Shown here in pieces: positions 46,426-61,139 of a DNA stretch of 64,000 nt. Position 1 is the first letter of the stretch, and each line of letters starts with the position of its first letter. The notes beneath the pieces were generated by a model. It made no database searches, had not been told where the DNA came from, and saw only the letters and a list, made by a program, of their open reading frames with translations. The DNA is from Ascaris suum. Lineage: Eukaryota > Nematoda > Chromadorea > Rhabditida > Ascarididae. The DNA is taken from positions 5,973,703-6,037,702 of the forward strand of contig CM024183.1 in assembly GCA_013433145.1 (NCBI GenBank). Reading direction: 5' to 3'. Position numbers and translations under genes: made by a program.

Positions 46426-49323
46426 ATCTGACAAGTCGAAAATTTCGTAATGTCTCTAAAAATTAAAGGAATGCCGATGGAAGGGAATTTCGCTCAATAG
46501 TTGCAAAAAGTATATTTAGAGAACGTGTAGGGTGGTCTCAAAACTAAAAAAAAGCCTCTCGTAAATATCGAAACGAAACGAAACCGTAAACGTTTTCGCG
46601 TGTTGAGTGATTTATTATATCGTTGTGTCGAATGAACAAACAAACCACAATGACATCGTAAAAAATGCTTCAAATTAAGTGACTTTACTTCAATAGTCGT
46701 TAAAAATGAAAAAAAAAGAGAAAAAAAAAGCTCCAACTTATATTTGCACAGAAAAAAATGATCATTTTGTAAGTGAAAATAAAAATTGCCAAGAGTTCAA
46801 TCAAGGCTATTACTTTTGAACACCGAAAATGGTAATGTTTTTTTTTCCTTGTATTAAAATAGGTTAAATTTGTCTAATTATATCCATGACTATAGATTTT
46901 ATGCAAAATTATTTTAAGCAAGATATATTTCATTATATCTATGATTTAAATGACAGCACAAATTTCTCACTCAAATAAAGACAAGCAAAAACAATTGAAG
47001 AAGCATCGAAGTATTCGCCAGAGATGAGCAACTTTCTCGATGAAATGAAGTGTTTTTTAGAAGAAAATGATACCGCTTCAAAAATCAGATTGCTTAACTT
47101 GATGCTTAGGATTTTCGATGATTTTTAATCGCTGAAAAATGGATTCATCCACCGATAGTCGCATCGTTTATGAAAATAGCGATAAGAAAATATTACTTCG
47201 TTTGTGGTGAAATTATTTTTTGCAACAGATACTAATCAGCTAATATCTGAGGCTGCAATCTTGTTTATGATTGATAAACGATTGTAATCGCCTAAGAAAT
47301 TGTGATCGATTTGCCGAGAATAAAACCAAAAAAAGCTTTCATCGTATTTAATTCAATCTACAAATTTTAAAATATATCATATAAATATCAAAAAAAAAGA
47401 CTCTCAATAGATCTTCTTCGAAACATATCAAGGTTGAATGATAAAAAGATATATACCCCAAGAAATCATTCTTCTGAAATAATATTTATATTATGTTGAA
47501 CGTTCATGAGAAAAGAAACTCGGCTTTTTTTACTTTTCCACTAATATTATGGACAAAAGTGGACAACTATGCGGAAGGGTATGGCATATATTTTCAATAC
47601 ATTTGACAACGAGACTCCGCATGTTGCCGCCAAAAATAGATATAAAATATACGGAATAAAATAGTGATATTTCAACTGATCCGATTCTGTGCGCTGATTC
47701 ATCACAACAAATCATCAGTTTTTTTTCCGATGCTAGCAACCGAACCAGATGTAAATATATGCAAATTTTGACACCTTTTGGAATTAGATCGATAAAACTG
47801 ACTTAAATAGGTTAATTTATGGGGCATATTACTCCCAAAACGAGATATATTATGAAGTAAATGAATAGCTAGCTAAAAGCAGAGAACAAACCGACAAACA
47901 TACATACATTCATGCAGACATATTTTTCAATAATACGTCTTTACAAGAGTGAATTTGCAAAAGTGTTTGCAAAAACTGCGTTGCAATAAAATAATTTGCG
48001 TTTGACTTTAAAACATAATGTGGTTGTATTGATATGACAAAACGGGTGTGGCCATGAAGTAAGTTTACGTCAGTGACCTCTGGCGCTTTCAATGATGAAA
48101 CAAAAAAAAGGCTACTCAACGGGTCTCAAATTGAAGCGCTCGTCGGCGATTCTAACGAGATCAGTTTTTCGTTGAATCTATTATAAGCCGTGCAGAAACT
48201 ATTCACCTTTTTTCCCAACTTAGTGTCGTTTCCATGTTGCACATTGCCGTACGGTGGATAAACAATCGATAACTTCAGAATTTTTTAATGCACATAAGAG
48301 GTCGTCTCGCCCTAGAAGCCAAACTGGTTTAGAAGCCATATAAAAGCAGACTTCACTAATGGCGGAGTGCCACTGCTAAGCTTCGACGCTCAATATATTG
48401 CGGCTTTAGTCGCTTTAGAGAATATTAATCCGTTTAATTATCGAAAATATTACTTGCCTCTTTTGTGTTGATTTCATATATATGAGGCATAGGTTTTCAC
48501 TACATTTATTTGTGTTCACTATTTTAGCCGATATAAATCTATATAGGCAATTTAAATCCACGTAACCTAGCTGCAATTGCATTCAAGGAAGTTAATTTTT
48601 CTTGCAATTACGGCAAAGAGAAGCACTGTTCATCACTTCAATGTTTTTTCTTCTTCCAGAAGAGTTTTTTTTCTACAATAGCGGCACCTTGCCAGATAAG
48701 TTCTTCATCATTCACCGATGAAAAGTGCTTTGATACTTTGTTTGAAATTCCATTTTGAAAAGCGTATTCAGTAGAATACGCTAGCTTATAACTGTTACTC
48801 TAACTACTATTAACTGTTCAACAACTACTAACTACTATTACATAAAATATTATAGTAATGCAGAATATAGCAATAAGAAAGCAAAAATATGAAAGAATGA
48901 ATAAAAAGGAAATATTGTTTGGAGAAAAAAGAAGGGATTGGTTCAGAACTTACTGCAAAAACCTCAACATTGGAATTATTCAATGCCACAATTGTAACTA
49001 TTTCATATTTTTACTTTTAGTTACCGTTTGGTGCGAAAGCGATTCACTTGTTTGTAAATGGTAAAAAGCAAATGCTTCAGTTGCAAAAAAGCTCCCCCAG
49101 AGGGATTTGATTATCGTTCATCAAAAATCTTCGATATGGCAATCATAATTTATTCATAGATATGCAAAAAAAAAAAAGGATGAGATAACAGAAATTGTTT
49201 TCTTAGCTCGCCCATTATTTGTTATTTTTTTCTTTCCTGAAGCGATTAAAAGTGTTAGGCAATAATGTCTCATGAAAAGCACTTCATTATGCCAAAAATG
49301 TGCTTGAAGTTTGTTCTTTTTCA
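46426..49323. other. Intergenic region upstream of collagen A
   Basis: No gene is supported. A TATAAAAG at about 48339 lies roughly 1 kb before the first collagen ATG and could mark its promoter if a 5' leader is removed by splicing. Repeats of ACTACTA/TAACT type occur around 48790-48840. Confidence 0.45.
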
Positions 49324-49326
49324 GCA

Positions 49327-51274
49327 ATGGCTGAAGACGATCCAAAGGCGTGTCTCGTCGAAGCCGAGAGCATGAAGAGGCTCGCCTTCTTCGGCGTCGC
49401 CGTATCAACTGTGGCTACGTTGGTTGCCATCGTTTGTGTGCCAATGCTCTGCACCTATATGCAGAACGTGCAGTCGAATCTGCAAGATGAGATCAGTTTC
49501 TGCAAAACTCGAGCAGTTTCTCTCCGCGGAGAGTACACCAAAGTAATGAAACATTCGTTCATTTATAGACATATTTAAAGGAAATGTATTGAAGGAAATC
49601 GAATAGAATGATCGCTTTGCAAAAATAAAATTGCCGGAAAATCGAGAATGTAAAAGTGCTTTCATAGATTTTCCATACTAGTAGAGTAAATAATCAGGGC
49701 AGATTTTATCTTTCATGTGGCGAAAATATTCTCCTCAACTAACGTCCTTTAAATTCAAAAATTGGAAAACGCGAAAACCTAGAAACACAAAAACGTATAT
49801 GAAAAATAAAGCGATAAATCGATGATATAGAGCAAAAGCGTACGTACTGTTACAAGCAAGCAATAAGAAATCATCACAACAAGGCAAACATATGAGGTAA
49901 ATTACAAATTTCATAATGGAGATGATTCAAGTGAGTAATGAGCACGAATAAAAACTTTATAGAATATTTGAATATATGTGGATTTATAGTCTCTGATTAT
50001 AATCTTAAGTCGTAATCTGACTTGAGAAGAGGCGTTCAGGAGTCTTTTCTTGTGCATAAGATCAGGAAACCTTCTACATTGATTAAGAGTGATAATGTTA
50101 GACAGATCAGAATACAGAACTCCAATAAGTATCAAATAAAAGCTGATTCATGTTTATCAAAGCGCAACGTCTAACTATCCTCATGTACTGCTGTAATAGT
50201 TGCGAAATATACTAAACAACCCAGTGGTTCACTCTAGTAATGATGCATAAAAACTTTCAGCTGGAGCACTCTCGTAATGCACTCAAGGTGCAGAGGGAGA
50301 AGCGACAGGCTGGACATCAATGCTGTAGCTGCGGTATCGGCCCAGCTGGACCACCTGGACCACCAGGGCCCGATGGTGAAAATGGTCGTGATGGAAAACC
50401 TGGAAAACCAGGACCAAATGGTCGTGACGCCGAAGAAGGACAAAGAGTATGTAGTTCATTGTTTTGTACAACAGAAACGGAAATAACCGCGCTTCTGAAA
50501 AATGCAGTGATAATTTCATCGAAAATTAGAGAACAACAAGCTAAGCTTGAACGAATGCGCTTTAAGGCCGCACACCCATTAAACTCCTGCAGGTTCTTGT
50601 GCCGCAAGAAATTTCGACATAAATTACTCTCTGGAAGCGAATAATGCAGAGATCACTTGCAGCCAACAGAGAAGGACTGGTGCTTCAACTGCCCGCCTGG
50701 ACCACCAGGACCCATGGGACGTCCAGGACCACGAGGACCTCGTGGACCTCCAGGACTCAGAGGCCCCGATGGACCAATGGGACCTCCAGGACCACTTGGA
50801 AGACCAGGCCCAGTTGGACCGAAGGGACCTCGAGGAGAACAAGGACCTGCCGGCGAACCAGGAAGACCTGGTGTGCAACATGAGGTAAGCGAAAAAATTT
50901 TAACTGCTTTTGGTGAGATTGGCTACTATAAATGGTTTCTCCGTCGGAATTAATTGATTTTCCTCTGGACTGAAAAGGTATGGTAAGGAGTTTCGCCATC
51001 GTCTCAGTATCTCATTTTATTTGCTATTTAGGTTCCTGGACCACCAGGACCAATGGGACCTCCTGGAGAGATGGGACCTCCAGGCGAGAAAGGGCCTGAC
51101 GGACGTAATGGCAACCCTGGCCGCAAGGGTCCGCGTGGTCCTCCAGGCGAAAATGGCAAAGACGGAATTAACGGGCAGGATGGTCCGAATGGCGAGCAAG
51201 GTGAGGCTGGCCCAACGGGTCCGAAGGGAAGCTGCGATCACTGCCCTCCGCCAAGAACGGCGCCCGGATATTAA
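49327..51274 (+). CDS. Cuticle collagen A, four exons
   Basis: Exons: 49327-49542, 50261-50446, 50663-50884, 51032-51274 (TAA), all phase 0; 288 aa. Residues 1-72 form the nematode cuticle-collagen N-terminal domain: short cytosolic start [18 protein letters not shown], then a signal-anchor helix ([20 protein letters not shown]) and a region ending in the subtilisin/furin-type site REKRQ at the end of the N-terminal box. A short Gly-X-Y block follows CCSCG; two longer blocks are flanked by CFNC and CDHC, and the chain ends PPPRTAPGY. Paired cysteines would form interchain cross-links after secretion from the hypodermis. A TTTTTCAG acceptor two bases before the ATG suggests spliced-leader trans-splicing. 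AATAAA at 51872 is a distant candidate poly(A) signal. It is a close paralogue of the gene at 56397. Confidence 0.93.
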
Positions 51275-54200
51275 CTGCTTCTTTGATGGAGGCGCGGAGT
51301 TGGAAACAGATCTCTGGCTCATATTCACGCGCCAGTATTTTTGGAGCCTTATTGCTTTCCTCGTCTGCTCGCGTTACTTTTTCTCAGCACATTTGGCTAT
51401 TAGGCCTCTTTTCGTTAGGCATTGCTCGGTGCTGTGATTGTGTTATGTGTAGCAACGAAAAGTCAGCAGTCACAAGAAGGCTCATTAAAGGTGTTTCATT
51501 ATTATTGTGTGGAACTTGTTCCTCTACATCATTAGTGCAAACATACTTAAAAGCACAACGTTTGAAGTGGCAGATGTCTCGAACCCACATTGCTGCACAA
51601 TTCTTTCGATGCGATATTTTCTTTGATGAGGAATTTTCGTTCTTTTGAGGAGACTTAAAGCAATTAAGATCAACTTCAAATCTCTCTAAAGTGGAAATTC
51701 AAAATTTTCCCATGGGAAATTTGCAATTTGATAATATCAAATTGATTAATGAAATTGACCACTTTAGTGAAATCTTGCGGTGAAATAGCGGTAAAATTAA
51801 CATGAGTATTGTTTGTAAATTGGTTAAGTGAATTCCCTTAAGGTTGAATTCACATAAATGGCTCGGCCTCTAATAAAAACATTCAAACGGCTCTCAAAAT
51901 ATGCGATCCATGAAAAATATTTTAATTTTAGGCAGGGGATCTTTTTTTTTTCACGGGGAAAAATATCGCAAAATATTTTCGCCCATAATTGCGGTATTGA
52001 AATGCACTAATGGACTATAATTTATACTGAACTTTATAAAGTGGAATGCAACATTGATATGCAAATTCAATAAGCTATCAAACAATACAACAGTGATATG
52101 CATAATCGGCATGCCATTAGGCACAACGCTTCGTGAAGCTAATCATAGAGATGGATCTATCACGTAAGTGAACTTCAGAAACATGGCAGTACTATATTTT
52201 ACATTGCTTCAGTGCTGCGTACATTTGTTAGGTGGAAAAAAAAATATTCACGACGGAAAAGAATGTATAAAAAATTATCAAAAACAGTATAGAATTTGCT
52301 TTAAAAAAAAGAGGAAATGGTGCAATGAGTGCAAACAATTCAATATCACCTTAAATTGAAAACTATTACCATTTTCCCATGTATTCCGCTGTATTTGCAA
52401 ATTTTATTCCGCAATATCTGCAAATTCCGTTGAATTTATTTTCGGTATTTTCGAAATGCAATTCGGATCGTTTCTGACTTATTAAGTCGTAGTTGAATTT
52501 TATATTCAGCGCTAATTTGTTAAAACTATAGACTCTTAAAAGTTTTGAAGTAATTTTCAAATGAATTCTCTTGTGATATCTGATATGGCGTTATATTTTA
52601 TTGTAGATTTCACAACGATAGCGATGAAAGGACATTTAACAGAGAGGAAAAAAAAATTAAATTTTCGACGATATTTGACATCCCATTTTTGAAGATGATA
52701 GAGATTGTTTTTATTCATTGCCTAAGTGATAAAACTGAAGAAAAAAGCAAACTCATATCAACACTGAAATAAGGAACTGATGTAATCCAAAAAATGGAAG
52801 ATTTGATCTAAGAGATGAAAGATCTATCAGGTCGGTAAATTATGCTCTAGAAACATCCAAAAATATCCATAATGCAGCTTTAAATGAGGCTCATGTTTCA
52901 AAAAAAAAACGTTACCATTAACAAACTGGTATGCTGATGCATTTATGTAAGAGAGTAATTGGAATAATGACCCTATAATCTTACGATTTCATCTCTGAGA
53001 CCATAACTTTAGGGGTTTATTCCATTGATTTGATGTCATTTCAATATAATATGTGGCTAAATTAGAGAAAAAACTATAAGCCACATAGACAAAGGCTCCA
53101 CATATTGTAGGCAAACAATCAATGAATATGCGTAATAATGAGCTCATATTTATGCATTTCTAGAAAAATGGATGCATGTATTCGTACAATTTCTCGATGA
53201 AAGGTTCGCTTTTCTGTGAAGCGAGTGATTTAAAATGAAAAAAAAAAAACTAATATGTGCAAAATGCACGAACTTTATTTCCGTCAGTATTTAAATATTT
53301 ATGACCAGATGATCATTAATGACTAGATGATCTCGGTGCGACGGAAATGCGGGCAAGCATGTGGGCGCAAACATAGACACGTCCATACAAACGCACAGAC
53401 CACATGTGCACAAACACGTTCACGCACATACATGGGGATACAACCGTCGCATTACTGCGTATTCACAAGCAAATTGGTTAGAACGCCTAAAAATAAACGG
53501 TTTTATAGTCTTCGAGAAGCGGGCAAGTTTTACAAAATATGGAGGCATTAATCTGCACATTCGATTTTTTTTTCTTGATAGCTTGTAAAACTGGTTGGCC
53601 ATATCAGCGCTATACAGTAGGAGAAGTGTCGAAATCGTTTTCTCGGTCACACCTTCCAATTTGTTAATGCTTAGTTGGAATACGACTATGATATTTTGAA
53701 AGAAATCATTTGCAAACGTATCATTACGGTTTATTAATATCGCTTCATTCGAAGAAAAATTATGAGCTTTGAAAACTTCTAGGCAATATTTCATATACAA
53801 GTAGATTATCGTGACGTTACGAACGAAAACACCTCCACATTACAGTCAAAAATAGGAAAAAAAACACTATAAGTTTTTGGATTTTCGTTTTTTTTTTGCA
53901 TATAATCGAAAAACGGTGGATCGTCATCTGAGAGGACGATTTATGCGAAGCACAGTCGAAAAGCGGCGTCTGTCTCTAGTGTAGGCATTTCACCTAATAC
54001 AGTTGAGCAAATGCAATTTTACAAAGAAAAAGGGTCATTAAAGTGACTCATGTTCGAGAGTTCCAGACAAGAAAAGAAACTCGAGGAAACATGAAACAGT
54101 TGAGATAAAACTGAATGATGTCTTGAACTGAAACAGATAATAAGCGTCATATGGACTAGGAATTTTTTTCGGAATTGCTGCGATCTATCATGAACTCAAG

Positions 54201-56396
54201 TATAGAATCAGAGACAAAGGAAATCTCACAACATTTGCCTTTCTTGCGAAAATTTCTCTGAAGCGATTCAAAGCGATAATTTACGCATTCACTAAGGTAC
54301 TCTGGAAAAGCGCATATTTCGCCGAGTCATGAGGAGCGACCCCTTTCCACTCATATTTTTGTTAAAATGCTTTAAGAAATCTGCTGACAGTTTTATTTCT
54401 AGGATAGGTGCGAAGAAAAGAAAAGGGTTCTGAGGAATCATTTTCGCATTTTCTGCAAGATGGGAATTATTGCTGCAGAAATATTAGGATTACTTGCAGT
54501 GATTCTTAAGCGTTAAGCCATAGTAGGCTTTCGTTTTGGAAATAGCAAATGGACGTTGGTTATATGGCAAATGAAATTGCAAATGAACATTTCCAATGAA
54601 TAACAATTGAAAATATCGACGGGGATTTCAATGTTGGTTTTTTTTTTCGATATTTATCTGCTTAAACGAATAGGAGGATAGAAAATTAGAAAGGAAAAAT
54701 TATAAAATATTTATATCAATCTCAATGGATTTCAAAATATTTGTCTCAGTGGATTTTTAGTATGAAGCGGAAATTCATAGAAGTAAATAAATAATTTATG
54801 AATGCAATGATATAATGCGAATTTTTCAAAAAAAAATCTCGTTTTAATGCTCGCAAACTTCTTTTTGTTTTGAAATGATGAGAAATCGACATTATTGACA
54901 GCAATGCAAGAGGCACCTCACTCAAAAGTTATAGCACAATTTCTCTTCACATCACTCAACTTCTTTATTCTTCTCTAAAGATTCACTCATATAAAATGAT
55001 TGGATAACGGAAATGAGGGAAAAGGTTGCATTCTTTTGCGACGATCAACGTTCTCTTCATTGTTACAACGAAAAAATTGCTGACATAACTTAACACTGCA
55101 ATCTTCATAACGATCTGAGGAAAAATTTCAATTTTTCGGCTTCATTTTTCGTGATGACGGAAGTCGATAACGGTAGTGGAAAAATTTATATTGATTCATC
55201 TTTTGATTTTCGTTGTTTAAAGATAAGTGAACAAATGATTACTGTGCAGTTTTTTTTTTCGAATGTCCAGGAAACAGTCTCAGTTAAGTAACCGGTCTTG
55301 CTTCTAAACCTCTATATAAGACATCCTAACCGTACAGGGCCATCACTGTTTTGCACTCTAAAACATCCATATATGGCCACTCTCCAACTATCTGATGAAG
55401 TTGTTCTTCATTATCTAGTAGTATAGAAGACGTACTAGGAGGATAGTGCATCGTGCTATTTCGTATAAACGTATCAACGGGAAGTCTATGAGTGGCATCT
55501 CCATTAAAATCTGACTCGGAAAGAGTTTTCAAAAATTTCTACGAAGAATTCTCAAATTTCCATTTTCTTTTGCATATGAAATAGTTGCTTTCTCCATCGT
55601 CAAATTCCATTTCGGATCATTATTGTCAACAACTTTTCTCATAATAATCGTTATCTCAGTGTATCGTCTAAAAAATCCTTTTGATTCGATCATTGTCGTA
55701 ATTTTCGAAGTGCCTAAGAAGTGTGGGATATTGAAAACGGAGACTGTGAATTATTTTCTCTAGAAGATGCAGTTTCCTGCTTAATTACCTCTTTCTAGTA
55801 TATAACCTAATGGGCAAAATGTTGTTAAATATGAGACTTATTATGCGATATAGCACTCGTAACATTATTAATTGAGGGAATGCTTATTCTTTTCATCATT
55901 TTCGAAGGATCGCATTTAGCCATAAACGATTCATTAGTTGTTTTAGAAGGTTAAGAACTTTCTAGTTGCGCGTTTTCACATCACTTTCATATATGGCTGC
56001 TTACGTTAATTCCAATTTGCATCATGGATTCCTTTTCCTAATTATGATTTATTTATGATTTATTTATTATCGAATTTGTTCCTCTGGTAATGGTTCTTTA
56101 AAATCTCATATGATTGGAACGAATTGGATGAATTGTTAGTCTTATCTATCGGATTCACCACCAATGCGGCCATTGTTCTCGTAAACGCCACAATAGAATG
56201 CAACACTCCAAATGATCGCACTACTTATGACGACGTTAAAGAGATCAAATATTGAGCCAAACGCACTGCATCCAAGTGCATTCCTTTTTTTGAGCGATTT
56301 ATGGATGCAGTAACGAAAATAAGCACTTTTTGTACTTCATCCCTCATTTCATTTGAAGGATGCTTAAATGATTTAACAGTACTGTCTGCTTCAGTA
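51275..56396. other. DNA between the two collagen genes
   Basis: Mostly AT-rich and without clear genes. It contains a CA-rich patch at about 53360-53440, a 126-codon minus-strand frame at 53420-53800 with protein-like sequence but no splice support, and the exon-like segment at 55331-55538 described separately. A TATATAAG at about 55314 (plus) lies about 1.1 kb before collagen B. Confidence 0.45.
55331..55538 (-). CDS. Candidate internal exon of an unknown minus-strand gene
   Basis: A 208-bp open segment starts after a good acceptor (TTCTTCGTAG) and stops at a donor (TACG then GTTAGG), phase 0 to phase 1. It encodes about 69 residues with protein-like composition (KFLKTLSESDFNGDATHRL near the start, IVGEWPYMDVLECKTVMALY at the end). 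No neighbouring exon could be matched on either side and no family is recognised. Chance is not excluded. Confidence 0.25.
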
Positions 56397-57947
<1,551 letters not shown>

Positions 57948-59433
57948 ATACCTATTTGAGCGTGACGCGCATTTCAGACCGCCTGAAGATCGCTGGCTCA
58001 GTCATCCGTCACATTTGCCGAAGTCTTCTGGCTCATTACATCCACTTATTCAACCTCTCCCACTCCTTTTTAGTATCATATTCAGCGATGTCTTTAATTG
58101 CCCGCCATTGCCCATTGTCATTGCAGTTGTGTTCAGATTGCCAGAAGACAAAATAAAAACTTTTGCTGCATTGTCGAAACTCATTTTGCCGCATTATCGA
58201 TTTCAATTCTACAATTGAGCGTTTAATTTCTAAACTTATTGTGAGAATAACAAAGAAAAAAAAATCGATCTTTTCTCGTAGAAGGTAACTTATTTTGTTC
58301 ACGAATAATATACTTTAGTGTTGCGCCATCCTACAGCGATCGATACGAATATATTCCTTAATGTTGACGTTAGATGTATTGCATATTACAGTCAATAGAA
58401 ATCGATGTAGTTCAGTGATGCTGAATTCAGCTAACGATAAAAGATTCGGCAAACTCATTTGGCTGATATTTGTGGCTGATTCGATCGAGTGTATAAGGTC
58501 TCCACAATAGAAATTTTTTTTTCGCTGGTCCAATCTAATCGGTTGTAATAATGACACGTAAATGTTTCAGTATAACTAACCGCCTGGAAACCGTTTTATA
58601 CTCGTTAAAGCAATTTCGATAATTTAAGATGAGATGATACACAAATTTCGTAACGGTAGCTCTAGTGGCTTCCGATTTGGAATTGCTAGAGATAGACTGG
58701 AAGGCATCTATGTAGTCAAGTGACCACATATTCGCGCATACATATATAAATTTGTGACCGCGCGTGCAGACTAAATGCTTCCACGATGCAACAACAAAGT
58801 CGCAAGAGCGCATATGCTTAAGCGTGTTTTGAAAACATTGAAAACGCCAATTATGGACCATGGTTGACGGCCTTTGTCGCTCAAAACGGGCCAAATTTTT
58901 CTTTATTTTTCACTATGCAAGTTGCAAGAAACGATGAAAAAAGATTCGTCTATCAACTCTCGCTCGCCAGATTCACTAAAAAAATTAGAATGATTTCTTT
59001 CAAACTTGGATGTTTCTCATTCAGCGCTGCCAACTGATTATACTCATATGCGAAAACTCTCCGAAGTTTTAAAGCATTTCAAGTTTGTTTAAAGTTGGCA
59101 AGAAAAAAAAACGCTCAGAACTCGCAATAGTTGCATTTGGCGTTCCTGTGAAAAAAAAAAAAACGTTGTTTTTATAGCAAGTTTTCAAAGAATTCCTTGA
59201 AAAATTGACTTTATGTGAAATGCGAACCGATAACAATAACGCATAAATCCCACTAAATTCCACTTTGTAGACAATTACGATCATTCTCGAGTGTAATACC
59301 TCATCAAATAACGAAACTTATTAATTCAACGGGCAGTAATAATTAGGAAACAGTACGATAGCACACAATGCTCAGCAATTAAGACCGCCGCCATTTTACA
59401 AGGGAAAAATCATAGGCACGTCATAATCGACAC
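57948..59433. other. Collagen B 3' UTR and intergenic DNA
   Basis: Beyond the 3' UTR, only short overlapping frames on both strands are seen (such as 58535-58894 minus, 119 codons), without splice sites or family motifs. Confidence 0.45.
58152..58157 (+). terminator. Poly(A) signal of collagen B
   Basis: AATAAA lies 205 bases after the stop codon of collagen B on the coding strand. Collagen A has no match at the same distance, so the 3' UTRs have diverged. Confidence 0.45.
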
Positions 59434-59921
59434 ATGGAGAGAAATCAGTATCGTGATCAACACAAGTATGAGCAAGAGAACTTGCTATACAAAATGAGAA
59501 TCACAAGAATTGCAGAGATCATAAGAACGCATTCAATCAAGATAGATCACTCGTTAACGCCAATCTGCGACTACTGCATTTTACCGTGGTCTTATCGCTC
59601 GACTACTCGACGATCGATCTCCAGCTACATCGGTCGACGCCCGAATTATGACACAATAGTGCTCAATTTCGAAAGTGCACGAGACTCGTTGCAAAAAAAA
59701 TGCGATTGTAAGGTGAGCTGATTTCTTTACCTTCTTGGCATTCAATTTTGAGTCCTGTACATCGGGCGATATTGGCTAATGCTAAAAGGTTCGATCGAGA
59801 ATATGCATATTTGCTTTGTAGCTCAACCGAATCTCTCTTTTCTATATCGTTTAGTTCATAGGTAACTTCAATAGCCATATATACGAGAGTCTTCGCACTA
59901 AAATTTCAACGATCGAGCTAA
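59434..59921 (+). CDS. Small basic protein of unknown function, two exons
   Basis: ATG 59434 opens exon 1 (59434-59712, 93 codons: MERNQYRDQHKYEQENLLYK... with ICDYCILPWSYRSTTRRS and a closing KKCDCK) ending in phase 0 at donor GTGAGC. A TTTAGTTCATAG acceptor allows exon 2, 59862-59921 (VTSIAIYTRVFALKFQRSS, then TAA). The product is 112 aa, rich in Arg, Lys and Tyr, with CDYC and CDC cysteine pairs that could bind metal. There is no signal peptide or membrane helix. If unspliced it stops two codons past the donor, giving 95 aa. AATAAA at 60022 fits the spliced form. It is convergent with the gene at 60174-60554. The family is not recognised. Confidence 0.5.
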
Positions 59922-60021
59922 CTATGAAGCTCAACCCAACAAGAAAGGGTAATTATTGCGGCCAAGCGATTTGTCACTGATTTATCCCGAATTTGATTAA
60001 ACACAAACATCAAGAATTGAG

Positions 60022-60027
60022 AATAAA
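60022..60027 (+). terminator. Poly(A) signal of the plus-strand small gene
   Basis: AATAAA lies 101 bases after the TAA at 59919-59921. Confidence 0.45.
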
Positions 60028-60042
60028 CGCATAAACGAAATA

Positions 60043-60048
60043 TTTATT
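60043..60048 (-). terminator. Poly(A) signal of the minus-strand small gene
   Basis: AATAAA on the minus strand (TTTATT on plus) lies about 126 bases past the stop at 60176-60174 and only 16 bases from the plus-strand signal. Confidence 0.45.
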
Positions 60049-60173
60049 CAATTCTCGGCGTCAGTGCATTAAATTTCATCATAGAGTATTCACTTGTATG
60101 CAAACGAAACGTAATGATTGCAAAAATCGTGGATATGCAAGAATGAACAATAAACAAGCGACTAATCTGAAAT

Positions 60174-60554
60174 TTAAAGGATGACTCCAGTCTTGCAGAA
60201 TGAAGCGAATGTATCATAAATGTTTTCAACGGCTTCAAAGAGCGTCTTTTTTGTGAGAAAAATTTTTGACGTTGAATATAGCCTACACCTATTGTAAGCA
60301 TAAAACTCCCATTTCTTCTACACCTTCCCGTAAAATTTCAGTAGCAAATCGAGCCCTTTCTCTTCGTGGCATCGATCTATTCGTGCACTTTTCCAAAAGC
60401 TTGTGCTGAATCTTCGTGATGTGGTATGATGAATTATGCCCAGAGCAAAATTTATGCACGAACGAAGGATCATGATTAAGGGAGACTCTATCAAATGACG
60501 AGGATGAGAAACAATCGCCATTATTAGCCATGTCTCCCACTCGAAATTCTCCAT
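60174..60554 (-). CDS. Small two-exon gene with two rival reading frames
   Basis: Exon 2, 60245-60174, encodes TLFEAVENIYDTFASFCK... then TAA, and starts in phase 0 after an AAAAAAG acceptor. Exon 1 can be read in two overlapping frames. Frame 1 starts at ATG 60554 in a strong context (GCCATGG), runs MENFEWETWLIMAIV... to LLLKFYGK and uses donor GTGTAG after 60324; the joined product is 100 aa. Frame 2 starts at ATG 60532 (MANNGDCFSSSSFDRV...) and contains PRRERARFATEILREG; it could use a GTAGAA donor two bases further on and also join exon 2 in phase 0. Frame 2 looks more protein-like, frame 1 has the better start and donor. The intron is about 76 bp. The family is unknown. Confidence 0.4.
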
Positions 60555-61139
60555 GGCCTGTTTATTTCCCTATAAACCTCTATCATACCAAATCGTACCA
60601 TAATGTAATCATCGCCCCACATTCTTGTCCCATCTCAGCCATAGTTTCATCTTTACTGTTGTTATGTGGATTTTTAGCTTATATCTGTTAATTTCATTGC
60701 AAATGGAGGAATACTCATTGATTTAGTGAGCGAATATCTGCATTATATAAGCATAAATAAAAATATTAAGAAGACTTCAAAAACAAATTAAAAATCATTC
60801 AGAGACAAGAAATGATGAGTTTTTGTTGAAGATATCAAGCAGCAATTATCTTCACCGTTAAGGCTTTTTCTTTCCAAATTTTTCGAAAACATCTCCAAAA
60901 ACATATATTTTCTATGAGTAAGTTCACATCATCTCTGTAGTCTTAGGCTTATTTGGCTATCCTAGAAGCTCTTCATTATCCGCCTGCGTAGCTTTAACTT
61001 TCCGCCCAATATTGTGTGCAGTTCAGATATTCAATAAAAATCGTGAGATATTTTGTCAAATATTTGCGCAAACAAATGCATTTTTCAAAACACTATTGAA
61101 ATATTGGATACGGAAGAAGATAACACACGAATAATAAAA
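60555..61139. other. Intergenic DNA
   Basis: AT-rich sequence without a supported feature. It would hold the upstream control of the minus-strand gene at 60554 and of the candidate at 61140. Confidence 0.5.

Noticed and set aside
50234..51328. Many frames antisense or out of frame to collagen A (also 56225-57936 for B)
   Set aside because: Repetitive Gly-X-Y codons leave other frames open; these are shadows.
53420..53800. 126-codon minus-strand frame
   Set aside because: The first half looks protein-like, but there is no clear ATG context, splice partner or recognisable domain; the length alone is not significant.
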